Shown: one piece after another, positions 31,142 through 42,569 of the stretch
How positions within the stretch are numbered: the first letter of the stretch is position 1
Layout: every line of letters begins with the position of its first letter
Source of the DNA: Mycobacterium celatum
GTDB lineage: Bacteria; Actinomycetota; Actinomycetes; Mycobacteriales; Mycobacteriaceae
Assembly (NCBI RefSeq): GCF_002101595.1
Contig: NZ_LQOM01000025.1
Location: 62,001 to 126,000 of the forward strand
Direction: 5' to 3'
Length of the DNA stretch: 64,000 bases
Position numbers and translations under genes: made by a program
Notes under the pieces: model-generated
What the model was told of the DNA's origin: nothing
The model's input: only the letters and a program-made list of their open reading frames with translations
Database searches by the model: none

Positions 31142-31756
31142 GTGGCAGCCGCTCCGGGCTCGTTAGCAGGGGTAGTGCTGGCGGGGGGCGCATCCCGGCG
31201 GATGGGACGCGACAAGGCCACTCTTGCAGTACCCGAGGAGATTGCGGCTTCCGATGGCGCCACGACGATGGTCGAGCACGTGGTCGGGATTGTCGGCAAG
31301 CGTTGCCAGCCGGTGTTCGTCGTCGCCGCCCCGGGACAGCCGCTGCCGGAGCTGCCGGCGGACGTCCTGCGCGACGAAGTCCGCGGGCTGGGGCCGCTTT
31401 TGGCTACCGGACGCGGACTTCGGGCGGCTTTCGAGGCCGGCGCAAAGCGGGCATTCGTGTGCGCCGTCGACATGCCGCTGCTGACGGTCGATTTGATCGA
31501 CATGCTGGCCGACCGGGCCGCTGAGGTAGACGCCGAGGTGACCTTGCCGTGGGACGGCCGCGACCACTACCTGGCCGCGGTATACCGGACCGACCTGGCC
31601 GACCGGATCGACGCCCTGGTGGCCTCCGGCGAACGCACCATGCGTGCGCTGGTCGATGGCATCGACGCTCAACGGATCGTGGTGCCCGACTCCCGGCCGC
31701 TGAGCAATGTGAATTCTGCGGACGATTTGCGCAAGCTGGTGCAGTCCAGCCGCTGA
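31142..31756 (+). CDS. mobA: Molybdenum cofactor guanylyltransferase MobA
   Basis: A 204-residue nucleotidyltransferase that attaches GMP to molybdopterin. The signature [13 protein letters not shown] (residues 13-25) is complete. [15 protein letters not shown] carries the metal-binding Asp, and SNVNSADDL is the C-terminal family motif. The GTG start lies one base after korB. It matches Rv2453c. Confidence 0.92.
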   Translation: MAAAPGSLAGVVLAGGASRRMGRDKATLAVPEEIAASDGATTMVEHVVGIVGKRCQPVFVVAAPGQPLPELPADVLRDEVRGLGPLLATGRGLRAAFEAGAKRAFVCAVDMPLLTVDLIDMLADRAAEVDAEVTLPWDGRDHYLAAVYRTDLADRIDALVASGERTMRALVDGIDAQRIVVPDSRPLSNVNSADDLRKLVQSSR

Positions 31757-32300
31757 GCCGCGCACAATTCGGACTCCTTGCCGCCATTCTTGTGTAAATT
31801 CCCGGCTCAAACGCTGACTAATTCGCCGCCAGAATTACAATAAACGGCTATTGGCGCCAAAAATTTGCCGGGCTGGATTTGACGGAGGGTCGGTGGAGGG
31901 CCGGCTGATATCCCTTGCGGCAGAAGGGATTGCAGCCGTAGAAGCCTACTCAAGAGCGTTCGCGGCTCGTTGGCCGCCGCCGATACGAGCCGAGGAAATT
32001 CGATCGTCTTGCGCGGCGAGTCAGTATCCAGTGCGGCCTCGGCCGGTGTCAGCGCAGGTTCGCGGGTTTTCGTCGTGAGCAGCGCAACAGTTACGAAATC
32101 CGTTGTGGCGTAGCATAGTTAGCGCTCGCCAATGCTGACACCGCTGGTACAGCCCAAGTCTGGGCGTAGTCCGAGATGAAAATGTATGCAGCGCAGCGGG
32201 TTTAGGAGTGCCCTGCACATGGAGACAACCAAAGCCCCGGCCCAGGGCGGCGAATTGTGTGGAGTCAGCGCAAAAGCCGGCGCGCAAGGCGCACGGCCCT

Positions 32301-32317
32301 GCTGACACCGTGTCAGC
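32301..32317. promoter_or_regulatory. 17-bp palindrome, operator-like
   Basis: GCTGACAC-C-GTGTCAGC, perfect 8-bp arms around one base. The half-site GCTGACACCG recurs at 32134-32143 and, inverted, at 32044-32053. Confidence 0.45.
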
Positions 32318-32373
32318 CGCGAAATCGGCAGTTTGACCCAGGGCAAATCCGTGGTCCAGCTCACAATTTATGC

Positions 32374-32387
32374 GTGATTTGGCTCAC
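32374..32387. promoter_or_regulatory. Predicted CRP-type binding site upstream of rpfE
   Basis: GTGA-TTTGGC-TCAC matches the core GTGA-N6-TCAC of the mycobacterial cAMP receptor protein site exactly. It lies about 390 bases before the rpfE start, so regulation would require a long leader or a promoter near 32400-32480. Regulation of rpfA by this protein is known in M. tuberculosis; for rpfE it is an inference. Confidence 0.45.
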
Positions 32388-32676
32388 GGCGCGCCGCTTG
32401 CTTTGCCGCTTTGACGTCTGCGAAAAAGATATCCGTGACCTGGGAAGACAATTATCTGCGCCACGGATAATCTGGACGTTATCGAACCGAGATATGCGTG
32501 TCGCGTGACGTGACGAATGCAATCCGGTCTCGTACGGTCCGTGTCGGCCCTAAAACGGCCAACCCAAAATCGAATCCACGGACCCGCGTGTGAGCGGGGC
32601 TGCGAGCGGCACGGCCGTCGCGCAGCCATCGGGCGCAAGCCCGCCGGGCGGATCACGCCCCCGCTGTCGTGCCTGA

Positions 32677-33324
<648 letters not shown>

Positions 33325-33341
33325 CCTCACGGCTACACAAC

Positions 33342-33371
33342 ACGGTGCCGGGCCTTCGGGCCCGGCACCGT
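33342..33371. terminator. Bidirectional hairpin with TTCG loop
   Basis: ACGGTGCCGGGCC-TTCG-GGCCCGGCACCGT: a perfect 13-bp stem with a stable tetraloop between the convergent rpfE and flavoprotein genes. No T-tract follows, so it is of the mycobacterial tail-less type. Confidence 0.75.
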
Positions 33372-33374
33372 CGT

Positions 33375-34526
33375 CTATTCCGGGGCCGGCAACACGAACG
33401 CCGACCGGGCCGCGACCGACGCCAGATGCCGGTTCAGCACCACCTCCGGGATAAGCACGCTGGCCCGCGCAGCGACAGCGCTCAGCACCGCGGGACGGGC
33501 GTTGATGACCCGGCCGATCAACGCCGCCTCCCGGACGATCGAGGTGACCCGTCGTCGCCGGAAGACGCCGAACCGTGCGAACGCCGTCGGCAGGTCGCCG
33601 GCCCACCGGACGCAGGCGGCCAGCACGGCGGCGTCTTCGAGTGCCTGACACCCGCCCTGGCCCAGATGTGGGCGCATCGGATGGGCCGCGTCGCCGACCA
33701 CCGCGACCGGGCCGCGGGCCCAGCATCGGGCACGACGGCGGTCATAGAGGTCGTTGCGCAAGATGTCGGCGGGTGCCGTCGCCGCAAGCATGCCCGGGAC
33801 GGGCTCGGGCCAGCCGGCCAGCTTTCGCTGTAAGTACGCCAACTCGCCGCCGGGCGACACCCGCCCTTCCGGCGCGCGTTCGGTGGTGAACCAGTAGGTG
33901 CGGTCGGGCCCCATCGGGACGTGGCCGGTTTGCACCCCGGGCCCGAGCGTCTCGCCGGCCAACTCCGGGTCCATGGTGCAGGAGGCGACCCCCCGCCAGG
34001 CGGTATAGCCCGCGTAGCGGTTTGTCAGCGGGCCGTTGAGGTGCCGCGCCACCACCGAGCGTGTCCCGTCGGCGCCGACGACGGCATCGGACGTGCGGGC
34101 CGTGCCGTCCGACAGCTCGAGTCGAACGTCTCCGTCGACCGCGAGACCAGTGACGGACAGCCCGTATTCCACGGTGCCGGGCGCCAGCGCACCGGCAAGG
34201 ATGTCCCGCAGGATCGAGCGCTGCACCACCACCATCGGCTCCCCGAGAGCGGTGACTAATCTTTCGTCGGCGGGATGGCGCAGCCATGAGCCGTCGCGCC
34301 AGCGCAGCGCACCGGCGGTGACGCGGCCACCGGCCTGGCGAACCGCGTCCCCGACCCCGATGTGGTCCAGCGCGGCCAGCGCGTTGGGCCAGATGCTGAT
34401 CCCGGCCCCCGCCGACGTGTCGGTGCGTTCTTCGATCACCGAGACCTCGCGGCCGCAGCGCTGTAGCGCCACCGCGCTGGCCAGACCCGCGATGCCCGCG
34501 CCGACGACGGCGATGCGTTGCGCCAT
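33375..34526 (-). CDS. FAD-dependent monooxygenase (UbiH/salicylate hydroxylase type)
   Basis: A 383-residue group A flavoprotein monooxygenase. The FAD ADP-binding motif is VVGAGIAGLASAVAL (residues 7-21), the second motif is DAVVGADGTRSVVA, and the ribityl motif is GDAAHPMRPHLGQGGCQALEDA. It should hydroxylate an aromatic or polycyclic substrate using NAD(P)H and O2; the substrate cannot be told. The ATG is supported by a TAGGTT hexamer 7 bases upstream. It is divergent from the S9 peptidase gene and not at this place in M. tuberculosis. Confidence 0.87.
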   Translation of the reverse strand: MAQRIAVVGAGIAGLASAVALQRCGREVSVIEERTDTSAGAGISIWPNALAALDHIGVGDAVRQAGGRVTAGALRWRDGSWLRHPADERLVTALGEPMVVVQRSILRDILAGALAPGTVEYGLSVTGLAVDGDVRLELSDGTARTSDAVVGADGTRSVVARHLNGPLTNRYAGYTAWRGVASCTMDPELAGETLGPGVQTGHVPMGPDRTYWFTTERAPEGRVSPGGELAYLQRKLAGWPEPVPGMLAATAPADILRNDLYDRRRARCWARGPVAVVGDAAHPMRPHLGQGGCQALEDAAVLAACVRWAGDLPTAFARFGVFRRRRVTSIVREAALIGRVINARPAVLSAVAARASVLIPEVVLNRHLASVAARSAFVLPAPE

Positions 34527-34533
34527 GTGGCCG

Positions 34534-34539
34534 AACCTA
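34534..34539 (-). promoter_or_regulatory. Predicted -10 element (TAGGTT), leaderless start of the flavoprotein gene
   Basis: TANNNT on the - strand ending 7 bases before the ATG at 34526. A weaker TACCCA lies at 34558-34563 on the + strand, 6 bases before the S9 peptidase ATG. Confidence 0.5.
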
Positions 34540-34569
34540 TCGGGTGCGCGCCTGTGCTACCCAAGACGG

Positions 34570-36558
34570 ATGACTGCAACGGCATTCGACGACCTCGACG
34601 ACTACCTGGCGCTACCGCGGGTTTCCGGCTTGGCAGTGTCGGCCGACGGGTCCCGACTGGTGACCATGGTCGCCGAACTCGACGACAAGCGCGCCGAGTA
34701 CGTCAGCGCGGTTTGGGAAGTCGACCCGGCCGGCCGGGCGCCCGCGCGCCGGCTGACCCGCGGTGCGCATGGTGAGTCGTCGCCCGCGTTCACCGCCGAC
34801 GGCGACCTGTTGTTCGTGTCGTCGCGTCCGACATCCGATGACGACCGACCGCCGGCCTCGCTGTGGCGGTTGCCTGCCGCCGGCGGGGAAGCGGTCGAGG
34901 TGCTCAGCATGCCCGGTGGAGTCACCGCGGTGCGCACTGCGCGCGGCGCCGATGCGGCCGTGGTCGCCGCGCCGCTGTTGGCGTCGGCCGACGGTGTCGA
35001 CGGCGATCGGCGGCTGCGGGATCTGCGCAAAGACGCCAAGGTGACCGCGATCCTGCACGACGGGTTTCCGGTTCGCTTCTGGGACAAGGATCTTGGCCCC
35101 GACCAACCGCACTTCTTCGATGCGTCCGGTCCGCGGGACCTGACCCCGAATCCAGGTGGCGCGCTGCGCGAGGCCGGGTTCGACATCAGCGCCGACGGCC
35201 GGTTCCTGGTGACCACGTGGCGGGTGCCCGGGCCCGGGCCCGCGCAACGGTCCGTGCTGGTGCGCGTCGAGCTGGCCTCCGGCGAACGCAGCGTGATCGC
35301 CGACGATCCGGACGCCGACCTCGGCAATCCCGCGATCTCGCCCGACGGAGCGGCCGTGGCGTTCACCCGCGAAACCATCTCCACCCCCGAGCGCGCGCCC
35401 CGAACGACGTTGCAATGCTTACGGTCCGGTGAGAAGCCGGTGACGCTGGCCGAAGACTGGGACCGCTGGCCGTCCTCGGTGACCTGGTCGCGCGACGGCG
35501 CCACGCTGATCGTGACGGCCGACCAGGCCGGGCGGATCCCGATTTTCGCCGTCGACACCGCCACCTCGGGAGTCACCCAACTCACCGACGACGATTTCGG
35601 CTACACCGACGTCGTCGCCGCACCCGGCGGGGTGCTGTACGCACTGCGCAGCTCCTATGCGACGCCGCCGCACCCGGTGCGAATCGATCCCGACGGCGCC
35701 ATCACCGTGCTGCCGTGTACCGAATTGCCCACGCTGCCAGGGACATTGACGGAGCTCGACGTGGCCGCAGCGGACGGTACCGCGGTGCGCTCCTGGCTGG
35801 TCCTGCCCGAGGACACCGCGCCAGCGCCGTTGTTGCTGTGGATCCACGGCGGGCCGCTGGGCAGCTGGAACAGCTGGTCGTGGCGCTGGAACCCGTGGCT
35901 GATGGCCGCGAAGGGTTACGCCGTGCTGTTGCCCGACCCGGCGCTGTCCACCGGCTACGGACAGGCGTTCATTCAGCGTGGCTGGGGCGCCTGGGGCGGG
36001 CCGCCGTTCGAAGACCTGATGGCAGCCGTCGACGCCGCCTGTGGGCACCCGCGCGTCGACGCCACCCGCACGGCCGCGATGGGTGGGTCGTTCGGCGGCT
36101 ACATGGCCAATTGGGTGGCGGGCCACACCGACCGGTTCGCCGCGATCGTGAGCCACGCCAGCCTGTGGGCCCTGGACCAATTCGGCCCGACCACAGATGT
36201 GGCCTACTACTGGCGCCGCGAGATGACCCCGCAGATGACCGCCGCCCATTCACCGCACCGATTCGTCGAGCGGATCACCACGCCCATGCTGATCATCCAC
36301 GGCGACAAGGACTATCGCGTACCGATCGGTGAAGCGCTGCGGCTGTGGTACGAGCTGCTCGCGCAGTCCGGGCTGCCCGCCGCCGACGACGGCACCAGCC
36401 CGCACCGGTTCTTGTATTTTCCGTCGGAGCACCACTGGGTACTGGCACCGCAGCACACCAAGATTTGGTATCAGGTGGTGCTGGCGTTCCTGGCCGAACA
36501 CGTGCGCGGGGAGACCGCCGAACTGCCCGAAGTCCTTGGAGTAGCGTCGCGCTCGTGA
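34570..36558 (+). CDS. S9-family peptidase (prolyl oligopeptidase/acylaminoacyl peptidase type)
   Basis: A 662-residue cytosolic serine peptidase. Residues 1-400 form a beta-propeller with repeated strand motifs (for example VSADGSRLVTMV, ISPDGAAVAF, VTWSRDGATLI). The C-terminal alpha/beta-hydrolase domain has the nucleophile Ser507 in GGSFGGY, the acid Asp in HGDKDYRVP and the histidine in SEHHWVL (621/622). It should cut short peptides or acylated N-termini. The ATG at 34570 is the first in frame after the divergent gene; longer readings lie antisense to the flavoprotein. The stop overlaps the next gene's GTG. Confidence 0.88.
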   Translation: MTATAFDDLDDYLALPRVSGLAVSADGSRLVTMVAELDDKRAEYVSAVWEVDPAGRAPARRLTRGAHGESSPAFTADGDLLFVSSRPTSDDDRPPASLWRLPAAGGEAVEVLSMPGGVTAVRTARGADAAVVAAPLLASADGVDGDRRLRDLRKDAKVTAILHDGFPVRFWDKDLGPDQPHFFDASGPRDLTPNPGGALREAGFDISADGRFLVTTWRVPGPGPAQRSVLVRVELASGERSVIADDPDADLGNPAISPDGAAVAFTRETISTPERAPRTTLQCLRSGEKPVTLAEDWDRWPSSVTWSRDGATLIVTADQAGRIPIFAVDTATSGVTQLTDDDFGYTDVVAAPGGVLYALRSSYATPPHPVRIDPDGAITVLPCTELPTLPGTLTELDVAAADGTAVRSWLVLPEDTAPAPLLLWIHGGPLGSWNSWSWRWNPWLMAAKGYAVLLPDPALSTGYGQAFIQRGWGAWGGPPFEDLMAAVDAACGHPRVDATRTAAMGGSFGGYMANWVAGHTDRFAAIVSHASLWALDQFGPTTDVAYYWRREMTPQMTAAHSPHRFVERITTPMLIIHGDKDYRVPIGEALRLWYELLAQSGLPAADDGTSPHRFLYFPSEHHWVLAPQHTKIWYQVVLAFLAEHVRGETAELPEVLGVASRS

Positions 36559-37809
36559 CGGAAACGCGCGAGTTCGACATTGTGCTGTAAGGGGGCGACC
36601 GGCTTCGTGGGCAAGCTGACCGCCGAATACCTGGCCCGCGCCGGCGGTGACGCCCGCATTGCGCTTGCCGGCCGCTCCACGGAACGACTGGCCAAGGTGC
36701 GCGAAACCCTGGGCGCTGCGGGCCAATCCTGGCCGTTGCTGGAGGCCGACGCCTCGGCGCCGTCCACGCTGGATGCGATCGCCGCGCGGACACAGGTGGT
36801 CATCACCACGGTCGGGCCGTACACCCGCTACGGGCTGCCGCTGGTCGGCGCCTGCGCCGCGGCGGGTACCGACTACGCCGATCTGACCGGCGAGGCGATG
36901 TTCGTGCGCAACAGCATCGACCTGTGCCACAAGCAGGCCGCCGACACCGGCGCACGGATTGTGCATGCCTGTGGATTCGATTCCATCCCTTCGGATTTGA
37001 CGGTGTACGCGCTGTATCGGGCCGTCAGCGACGACGGCACCGGGCAGCTTGCCGAGACCGACTTCGTGTTGCGGCGCTTCTCCGGCGGGCTCTCCGGCGG
37101 CACCATCGCCTCGGGGATGGAGATGATGCAGACCGCGTCCAGCGACCCGGATGCGCGGCGGCAAATCGCCGATCCCTACACACTGAGTCCCGACCGCGGC
37201 GCGGAACCCGATCTCGGCCGGCAGCCCGATCTGCCGTGGCGCCGCGGCCGCGACATCGCGCCGGAGCTGGCCGGCAGCTGGACCGCCGGATTCCTGATGG
37301 CGCCGTACAACACCCGAATTGTGCGGCGCAGCAACGCACTACTGGACTGGGCGTACGGCAGGCAATTCCGCTACAGCGAACACATGAGTGTGGGCTCGTC
37401 GCTCGTCGCGCCCGCGGCGTCGGCGATGGTCACCGGCGTGACCAACGTAATGTTCGGACTGGGCAACCGCTATTTCCGGCTGCTGCCGCGCCGGGTGGTG
37501 GAGCGTCTGGCGCCCAAACCGGGCACCGGTCCCAGCGAGGCAGTTCGCGAGCGCGGCCACTACCGCGTCGAGACATATGCGACCACCACCACCGGTGCGC
37601 GCTATGTGGCGACCATGGCGCAGCAGGGCGACCCGGGATACCAGGCGACCTCGGTGCTGCTCGGCGAGAGTGGTTTGGCGCTGGGGCTGGACCGCGACAA
37701 GCTGTCCGACCTGCGCGGGGTGCTCACACCGGCGGCCGCCATGGGTGACGCACTGTTGGCGCGGTTACCGGCCGCAGGCGTGACGTTGACAACCGCGCGA
37801 TTGAATTGA
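36555..37809 (+). pseudogene. Trans-acting enoyl reductase/saccharopine dehydrogenase-family gene, frameshifted near the start
   Basis: The gene should start at the GTG at 36555, overlapping the peptidase stop (GTGA), and reads VTETREFDIVL. It then meets TAA at 36588-36590. The rest of the protein continues at once in the +1 frame as GATGFVGKLTAEYLARAG and stays open to 37809. The family reads FDIVLYGATGFVG, so one extra base plus a substitution has broken the first Rossmann strand. The remainder (about 405 residues) is intact and resembles Rv2449c, an NADP-dependent reductase-like protein of lipid metabolism. A TTG at 36580 could still start a shorter product that lacks strand 1. A sequencing error in the five-G run is possible. 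Confidence 0.72.
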
Positions 37810-37900
37810 GCTGCGCTGAACCGCTGTCCGGCAAGATCAACTGGACTACTGTCGTCACCGAATGACGACAACATCCCAGCAACGTTAGGTGGACGGGTCC

Positions 37901-38479
37901 ATGGCCGGCCTTGACGATCTCTTCGCCCAAATTCCCACGAGTGACATTGCAGGCAAGCTCGGCGTCAACGAATCCGAGGTGAACAACGCGGTTCAACTGC
38001 TGGTGCCGGTGCTGGTCGGCGGTGTGCAGCAGAGCGCTCAGGATCCCGACAACGCCTCGGCGATCGAGTCGGAGGTCAGCAGCCACGCGGCCCGAGGTCT
38101 GATGGACACCGGCGCCGGCGTCGACCAAGTTGACGAGAACGCCGGAGCGCAGGCGATCGCGAAGATCTTCGGCGGCAACGACACCAGCCAGGTCGCCGCG
38201 GCGCTCTCGGGTTCCGGAGCCGGCAATGCCGATTTGATGCAGAAGTTGTTGCCGATCCTGGCCCCGATCGTGCTGGCCTACATCGGCAAGCAAATGACGC
38301 AGAAGGGCGGGCCGGCCGCGACCGAGGAGAAGGCCTCCGGCGGCGCGCTCAACGAGGTGCTGGGCAGCATCCTCGGCGGCATGTCCGGTAGCCGCAACAA
38401 GTCGCTGGGCGGCGTCTTGGGTGACGTGCTCGGCAGCAAAGCGGGCGATATCCTCGGCGGACTTTTCGGCAAGAAGTAA
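37901..38479 (+). CDS. DUF937 domain protein
   Basis: A 192-residue soluble protein. The first part (LDDLFAQIPTSDIAGKLGVNESEVNNAVQLLVPVLVGG) and the helix-rich centre match DUF937. The C-terminus is a glycine/leucine repeat (LGSILGGMSG, LGGVLGDVLGSKAGDILGGLFGKK). In Gram-negative relatives (YidB type) the fold may act with toxins or envelope proteins, but no function is established. ATG at 37901 with AGGTGG upstream; a GTG at 37889 is the alternative. It stands between the broken reductase and valS. Confidence 0.8.
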   Translation: MAGLDDLFAQIPTSDIAGKLGVNESEVNNAVQLLVPVLVGGVQQSAQDPDNASAIESEVSSHAARGLMDTGAGVDQVDENAGAQAIAKIFGGNDTSQVAAALSGSGAGNADLMQKLLPILAPIVLAYIGKQMTQKGGPAATEEKASGGALNEVLGSILGGMSGSRNKSLGGVLGDVLGSKAGDILGGLFGKK

Positions 38480-38523
38480 CGCGCCCCACAAGGGCGGAGG
38501 TCGAGGCGGGCCGTCGCCCTCCA

Positions 38524-38529
38524 TAGAAT
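38524..38529 (+). promoter_or_regulatory. Predicted -10 element (TAGAAT), leaderless start of valS
   Basis: Near-consensus hexamer ending 6 bases before the GTG at 38536. There is no Shine-Dalgarno sequence, which agrees with a leaderless message. Confidence 0.6.
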
Positions 38530-38535
38530 TGACCG

Positions 38536-41175
38536 GTGACCAGCCCGAGCCGCGCCGCCGATGCCCTGCCCAAGTCCTGGGATCCGGGCGCGGTCGAGAG
38601 CACCATCTACCAGCGGTGGGTGGACGCCGGCTACTTCACAGCGGATCCGACCAGCGCCAAACCCGGGTATTCGATCGTGCTGCCGCCGCCCAACGTGACC
38701 GGCGAGCTGCACATGGGCCACGCGCTGGACCACACCCTGATGGACGTGTTGACCCGCCGCAAGCGGATGGCTGGCTACGAGGTGTTGTGGCTGCCGGGCA
38801 TGGACCACGCCGGCATCGCCACCCAGATCGTGGTGGAAAAGCAACTCGCCGTCGACGGCAAGACCAAAGAGGACCTCGGCCGCGAACTGTTCGTCGACAA
38901 GGTGTGGGACTGGAAGCGTGACTCCGGCGGCACCATCGGCGCGCAGATGCGCCGGCTCGGCGACGGGGTGGACTGGAGCCGCGACAGGTTCACCATGGAC
39001 GAGGGCCTGTCCCGCGCGGTGCGCACGATTTTCAAGCGGCTCTACGACGCCGGGCTGATCTATCAGGCTGAGCGGCTGGTGAATTGGTCGCCGGAACTGG
39101 AAACCGCGATCTCCGATCTCGAGGTCCGCTACGAAGACGTCGAGGGCGAGCTGGTGTCGTTCCGTTACGGCTCACCCGAGGGGCCCAGCATCGTGGTGGC
39201 CACCACCCGGGTGGAGACGATGCTGGGTGACACCGCGATCGCGGTGCATCCCGACGACGAACGCTACCGCGACCTCGTCGGCGCCACCCTGCCCCACCCG
39301 TTCGTCGACCGCCAGCTCGTTGTCGTCGCCGACGAGCATGTCGACCCCGAATTCGGTACCGGCGCAGTCAAAGTCACGCCGGCCCATGACCCCAACGACT
39401 TCGAGATCGGCCTGCGCCACGAGCTGCCGATGCCCACCATCATGGACAGCAGGGGCCGGATCTCCGATACCGGAACGCAATTCGACGGCATGGACCGCTT
39501 CGAGGCCCGGGTCGCCGTGCGGGAGGCGCTGGCGCAGCAGGGCCGCATCGTGGCCGAGAAACGGCCTTACCTGCACAGCGTCGGGCACTCCGACCGCACC
39601 GGCGAGCCGATCGAGCCGCGGCTGTCGCTGCAGTGGTGGGTGCGAGTGGAATCGCTGGCCAAGGCCGCCGGCGACGCGGTGCGCAACGGCGACACCGTGA
39701 TTCACCCGGCCAGCCTGGAGCCGCGTTTCTTCGGCTGGGTCGACGACATGCACGACTGGTGCATATCCCGGCAGCTGTGGTGGGGGCATCGCATCCCGAT
39801 CTGGCACGGCCCCAACGGCGAGCAGGTGTGCGTCGGGCCCGACGAAACCCCGCCCGAGGGCTGGGAGCAGGACCACGACGTCCTGGACACCTGGTTTTCC
39901 TCCGCGCTGTGGCCGTTTTCCACCATGGGCTGGCCCGAGCGCACTCCTGAGCTGGAAAAGTTCTATCCGACAAGCGTTTTGGTCACCGGCTACGACATCC
40001 TGTTCTTCTGGGTGGCCCGGATGATGATGTTCGGCACCTTCGTCGGCGACGACGACGCGATCACGCTGGGCGGGCGTCGCGGGCCGCAGGTGCCGTTCAC
40101 CGACGTGTTCCTGCACGGGCTGATCCGCGACGAGTTCGGGCGCAAGATGAGCAAGTCGAAGGGCAACGGCGTCGACCCGCTGGACTGGGTGGAGAAGTTC
40201 GGCGCGGACGCGCTGCGCTTCACGTTGGCCCGCGGCGCCAGCCCTGGCGGAGATTTGTCCATCGGCGAAGACCATGTCCGGGCCTCGCGCAACTTCGGCA
40301 CCAAGCTGTTCAACGCCACCCGGTTCGCGCTGCTCAACGGCGCGGCCGTCGCGCCGCTGCCCGACCTCGAGGAGCTGACCGACGCCGACCGCTGGATCCT
40401 GAGCCGGCTGGAAGAGGTTCGCGCCGAAGCGGATTCGGCGTTCGACCGCTACGAGTTCAGCCGGGCGTGCGAGGCGCTCTACCACTTCACCTGGGACGAG
40501 TTCTGCGACTGGTACGTCGAACTGGCCAAGACGCAACTGGCCGAGGGGCTCGCGCACACCAACGCGGTGCTGGCCGCGGTGCTGGACACGCTGCTGCGGC
40601 TGCTGCACCCGGTGATCCCGTTCATCACCGAGGCGCTGTGGCAGGCTCTGACCGGCCAGGAGTCGCTGGTGATCGCCGACTGGCCCAAGCCGTCCGGTAT
40701 CGCATTGGATTCCGTTGCCGCACAACGCGTTACCGATATGCAGAAGCTGGTGACCGAGGTCCGTCGGTTCCGCAGCGACCAGGGTCTGGCCGATCGGCAG
40801 AAGGTGCCGGCCCGGCTCTCCGGCATCGACGACGCCGATCTCGGCACCCAGGTGGGTGCGGTGACGTCGCTGGCGTGGCTGACCGCGCCTGGCGAGCAGT
40901 TCAGCCCGTCGGCTTCCCTGGAGGTGCGCCTGGAGGGCGGCACCGTCGTCGTCGAACTCGACACCTCGGGCACCATCGACCTGGATGCCGAAAGACGGCG
41001 CCTGGAAAAGGATTTGGCCGCCGCGCAAAAGGAATTGGCCGGCACCAGCGCCAAACTCGACAACAGGGCCTTCTTGGACAAGGCGCCCGCGGCCGTCGTC
41101 GACAAGATCCGCGACCGCCAGCGGGTGGCCCGTGAGGAAGTGGACCGCATCACCAGCCGCCTGGCCGCGATGTGA
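38536..41175 (+). CDS. valS: Valyl-tRNA synthetase
   Basis: An 879-residue class Ia synthetase. The HIGH motif is His59-Met-Gly-His62 ([10 protein letters not shown]) and the KMSKS motif is at 537-541. The editing (CP1) domain lies between about residues 190 and 330. The C-terminal coiled coil ([22 protein letters not shown]) is complete. It charges tRNA-Val and hydrolyses mischarged Thr-tRNA. It heads the valS-folC-DUF4233-ndk operon, in which each of the first three stops overlaps the next start or lies close to it. Confidence 0.97.
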   Translation: MTSPSRAADALPKSWDPGAVESTIYQRWVDAGYFTADPTSAKPGYSIVLPPPNVTGELHMGHALDHTLMDVLTRRKRMAGYEVLWLPGMDHAGIATQIVVEKQLAVDGKTKEDLGRELFVDKVWDWKRDSGGTIGAQMRRLGDGVDWSRDRFTMDEGLSRAVRTIFKRLYDAGLIYQAERLVNWSPELETAISDLEVRYEDVEGELVSFRYGSPEGPSIVVATTRVETMLGDTAIAVHPDDERYRDLVGATLPHPFVDRQLVVVADEHVDPEFGTGAVKVTPAHDPNDFEIGLRHELPMPTIMDSRGRISDTGTQFDGMDRFEARVAVREALAQQGRIVAEKRPYLHSVGHSDRTGEPIEPRLSLQWWVRVESLAKAAGDAVRNGDTVIHPASLEPRFFGWVDDMHDWCISRQLWWGHRIPIWHGPNGEQVCVGPDETPPEGWEQDHDVLDTWFSSALWPFSTMGWPERTPELEKFYPTSVLVTGYDILFFWVARMMMFGTFVGDDDAITLGGRRGPQVPFTDVFLHGLIRDEFGRKMSKSKGNGVDPLDWVEKFGADALRFTLARGASPGGDLSIGEDHVRASRNFGTKLFNATRFALLNGAAVAPLPDLEELTDADRWILSRLEEVRAEADSAFDRYEFSRACEALYHFTWDEFCDWYVELAKTQLAEGLAHTNAVLAAVLDTLLRLLHPVIPFITEALWQALTGQESLVIADWPKPSGIALDSVAAQRVTDMQKLVTEVRRFRSDQGLADRQKVPARLSGIDDADLGTQVGAVTSLAWLTAPGEQFSPSASLEVRLEGGTVVVELDTSGTIDLDAERRRLEKDLAAAQKELAGTSAKLDNRAFLDKAPAAVVDKIRDRQRVAREEVDRITSRLAAM

Positions 41176-42569
41176 CCGAAACACCCACCCCCGACGAGAT
41201 CGCGTCGCTGCTGCAGGTCGAGCACCTGCTCGATCAGCGTTGGCCGGAAACGAAAATCGAGCCCAGCCTGACCCGCATCAGCGCGCTGATGGACCTGCTC
41301 GGCTCCCCGCAGCGCAGCTATCCCTGCATTCACATCGCCGGCACCAACGGCAAAACCTCGGTGGCGCGGATGGTCGACGCGCTGCTGACCGCACTGAACC
41401 GGCGCACCGGCCGCACCACCAGCCCGCATCTGCAGTCGGCGGTCGAGCGCATCGCAATCGACGGCAAGCCGATCAGCCCGGCACGGTATGTGGCGACCTA
41501 CCGGGAGATCGAACCGTTCGTGCAGATCATCGACCAGCAGTCGCAGGCTGGTGTTTTCGGGGAGGCTGGCCCGCGACTGAGCAAGTTCGAGGTGCTCACC
41601 GCGATGGCGTTCGCTGCGTTCGCCGACGCGCCGGTCGACGTCGGGGTCATCGAGGTCGGGCTGGGCGGCCGCTGGGACGCCACCAACGTCATCGACGCGC
41701 CGGTCGCCGTCATCACCCCGATCAGCATCGACCACGTCGACTACCTGGGCGCCGACCTCGCCGGGATCGCGGGCGAGAAGGCTGGCATCATCACCGGGTC
41801 CGACACGGTCGCGGTGATCGGCCGACAGCGGCCCGAAGTGATGGAAGTGCTTCTGGCGCAATCGGTTCGGGCCGACGCCGCAGTGGCCCGCGAGGATTCC
41901 GAGTTCGCGGTGGCCGACCGCCAGATCGCCGTCGGGGGGCAGCTTTTGACGCTGCAGGGTCTCGGCGGGGTGTACTCCGACGTCCACCTGCCGCTGCACG
42001 GCGAACACCAGGCCCACAACGCGGCGCTGGCCTTGGCGGCGGTCGAGGCGTTCTTCGGTGCCGGCAAAGACCGTCAGCTCGACGTCGACTCTGTTCGGGC
42101 CGGGTTCGCCGCCGTCACCAGCCCGGGCCGGCTGGAGCGGATGCGCAGCGCCCCGACGGTGTACATCGACGCCGCGCACAATCCGGCCGGAGCCGCCGCG
42201 CTGGCCCAGACACTGGCCGAAGAGTTCGACTTCCGGTTTCTGGTCGGAGTGATCAGCGTGCTGGCCGACAAAGACGTCGACGGCATCCTCGCCGCGCTCG
42301 AGCCCGTGCTGGACCGGATCGTGGTCACCCACAACGGGTCGCCGCGGGCCCTGGACGTCGAGTCGCTGGCGTTGACGGCGCAGCAGCGGTTCGGGCCGGA
42401 CAGGGTGCTCGCCGCGGCGGACCTCCGGGACGCCATCGACACCGCAACCGCGTTGGTCGACGAGGCCGGCGCCGAGGGCGAAAAGTTCTCCGGAACCGGC
42501 ATCGTCATCACCGGCTCGGTGGTCACCGCCGGGGCGGCCCGCACATTGTTCGGCAAGGATCCGGCGTGA
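41172..42569 (+). CDS. folC: Folylpolyglutamate/dihydrofolate synthase
   Basis: A 465-residue Mur-ligase-family enzyme that adds glutamate to folates. The P-loop is GTNGKTS (residues 57-63). [13 protein letters not shown] and the HxxHNxAAL-type [11 protein letters not shown] and [12 protein letters not shown] motifs identify the family. The GTG overlaps the valS stop by four bases. The length is slightly below the M. tuberculosis protein (487). Confidence 0.95.
   Translation: MTETPTPDEIASLLQVEHLLDQRWPETKIEPSLTRISALMDLLGSPQRSYPCIHIAGTNGKTSVARMVDALLTALNRRTGRTTSPHLQSAVERIAIDGKPISPARYVATYREIEPFVQIIDQQSQAGVFGEAGPRLSKFEVLTAMAFAAFADAPVDVGVIEVGLGGRWDATNVIDAPVAVITPISIDHVDYLGADLAGIAGEKAGIITGSDTVAVIGRQRPEVMEVLLAQSVRADAAVAREDSEFAVADRQIAVGGQLLTLQGLGGVYSDVHLPLHGEHQAHNAALALAAVEAFFGAGKDRQLDVDSVRAGFAAVTSPGRLERMRSAPTVYIDAAHNPAGAAALAQTLAEEFDFRFLVGVISVLADKDVDGILAALEPVLDRIVVTHNGSPRALDVESLALTAQQRFGPDRVLAAADLRDAIDTATALVDEAGAEGEKFSGTGIVITGSVVTAGAARTLFGKDPA

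Noticed and set aside
32021..32308. 95-codon frame on the - strand in the rpfE upstream region
   Set aside because: No ribosome site, no recognisable family, and it is crossed by operator-like repeats.
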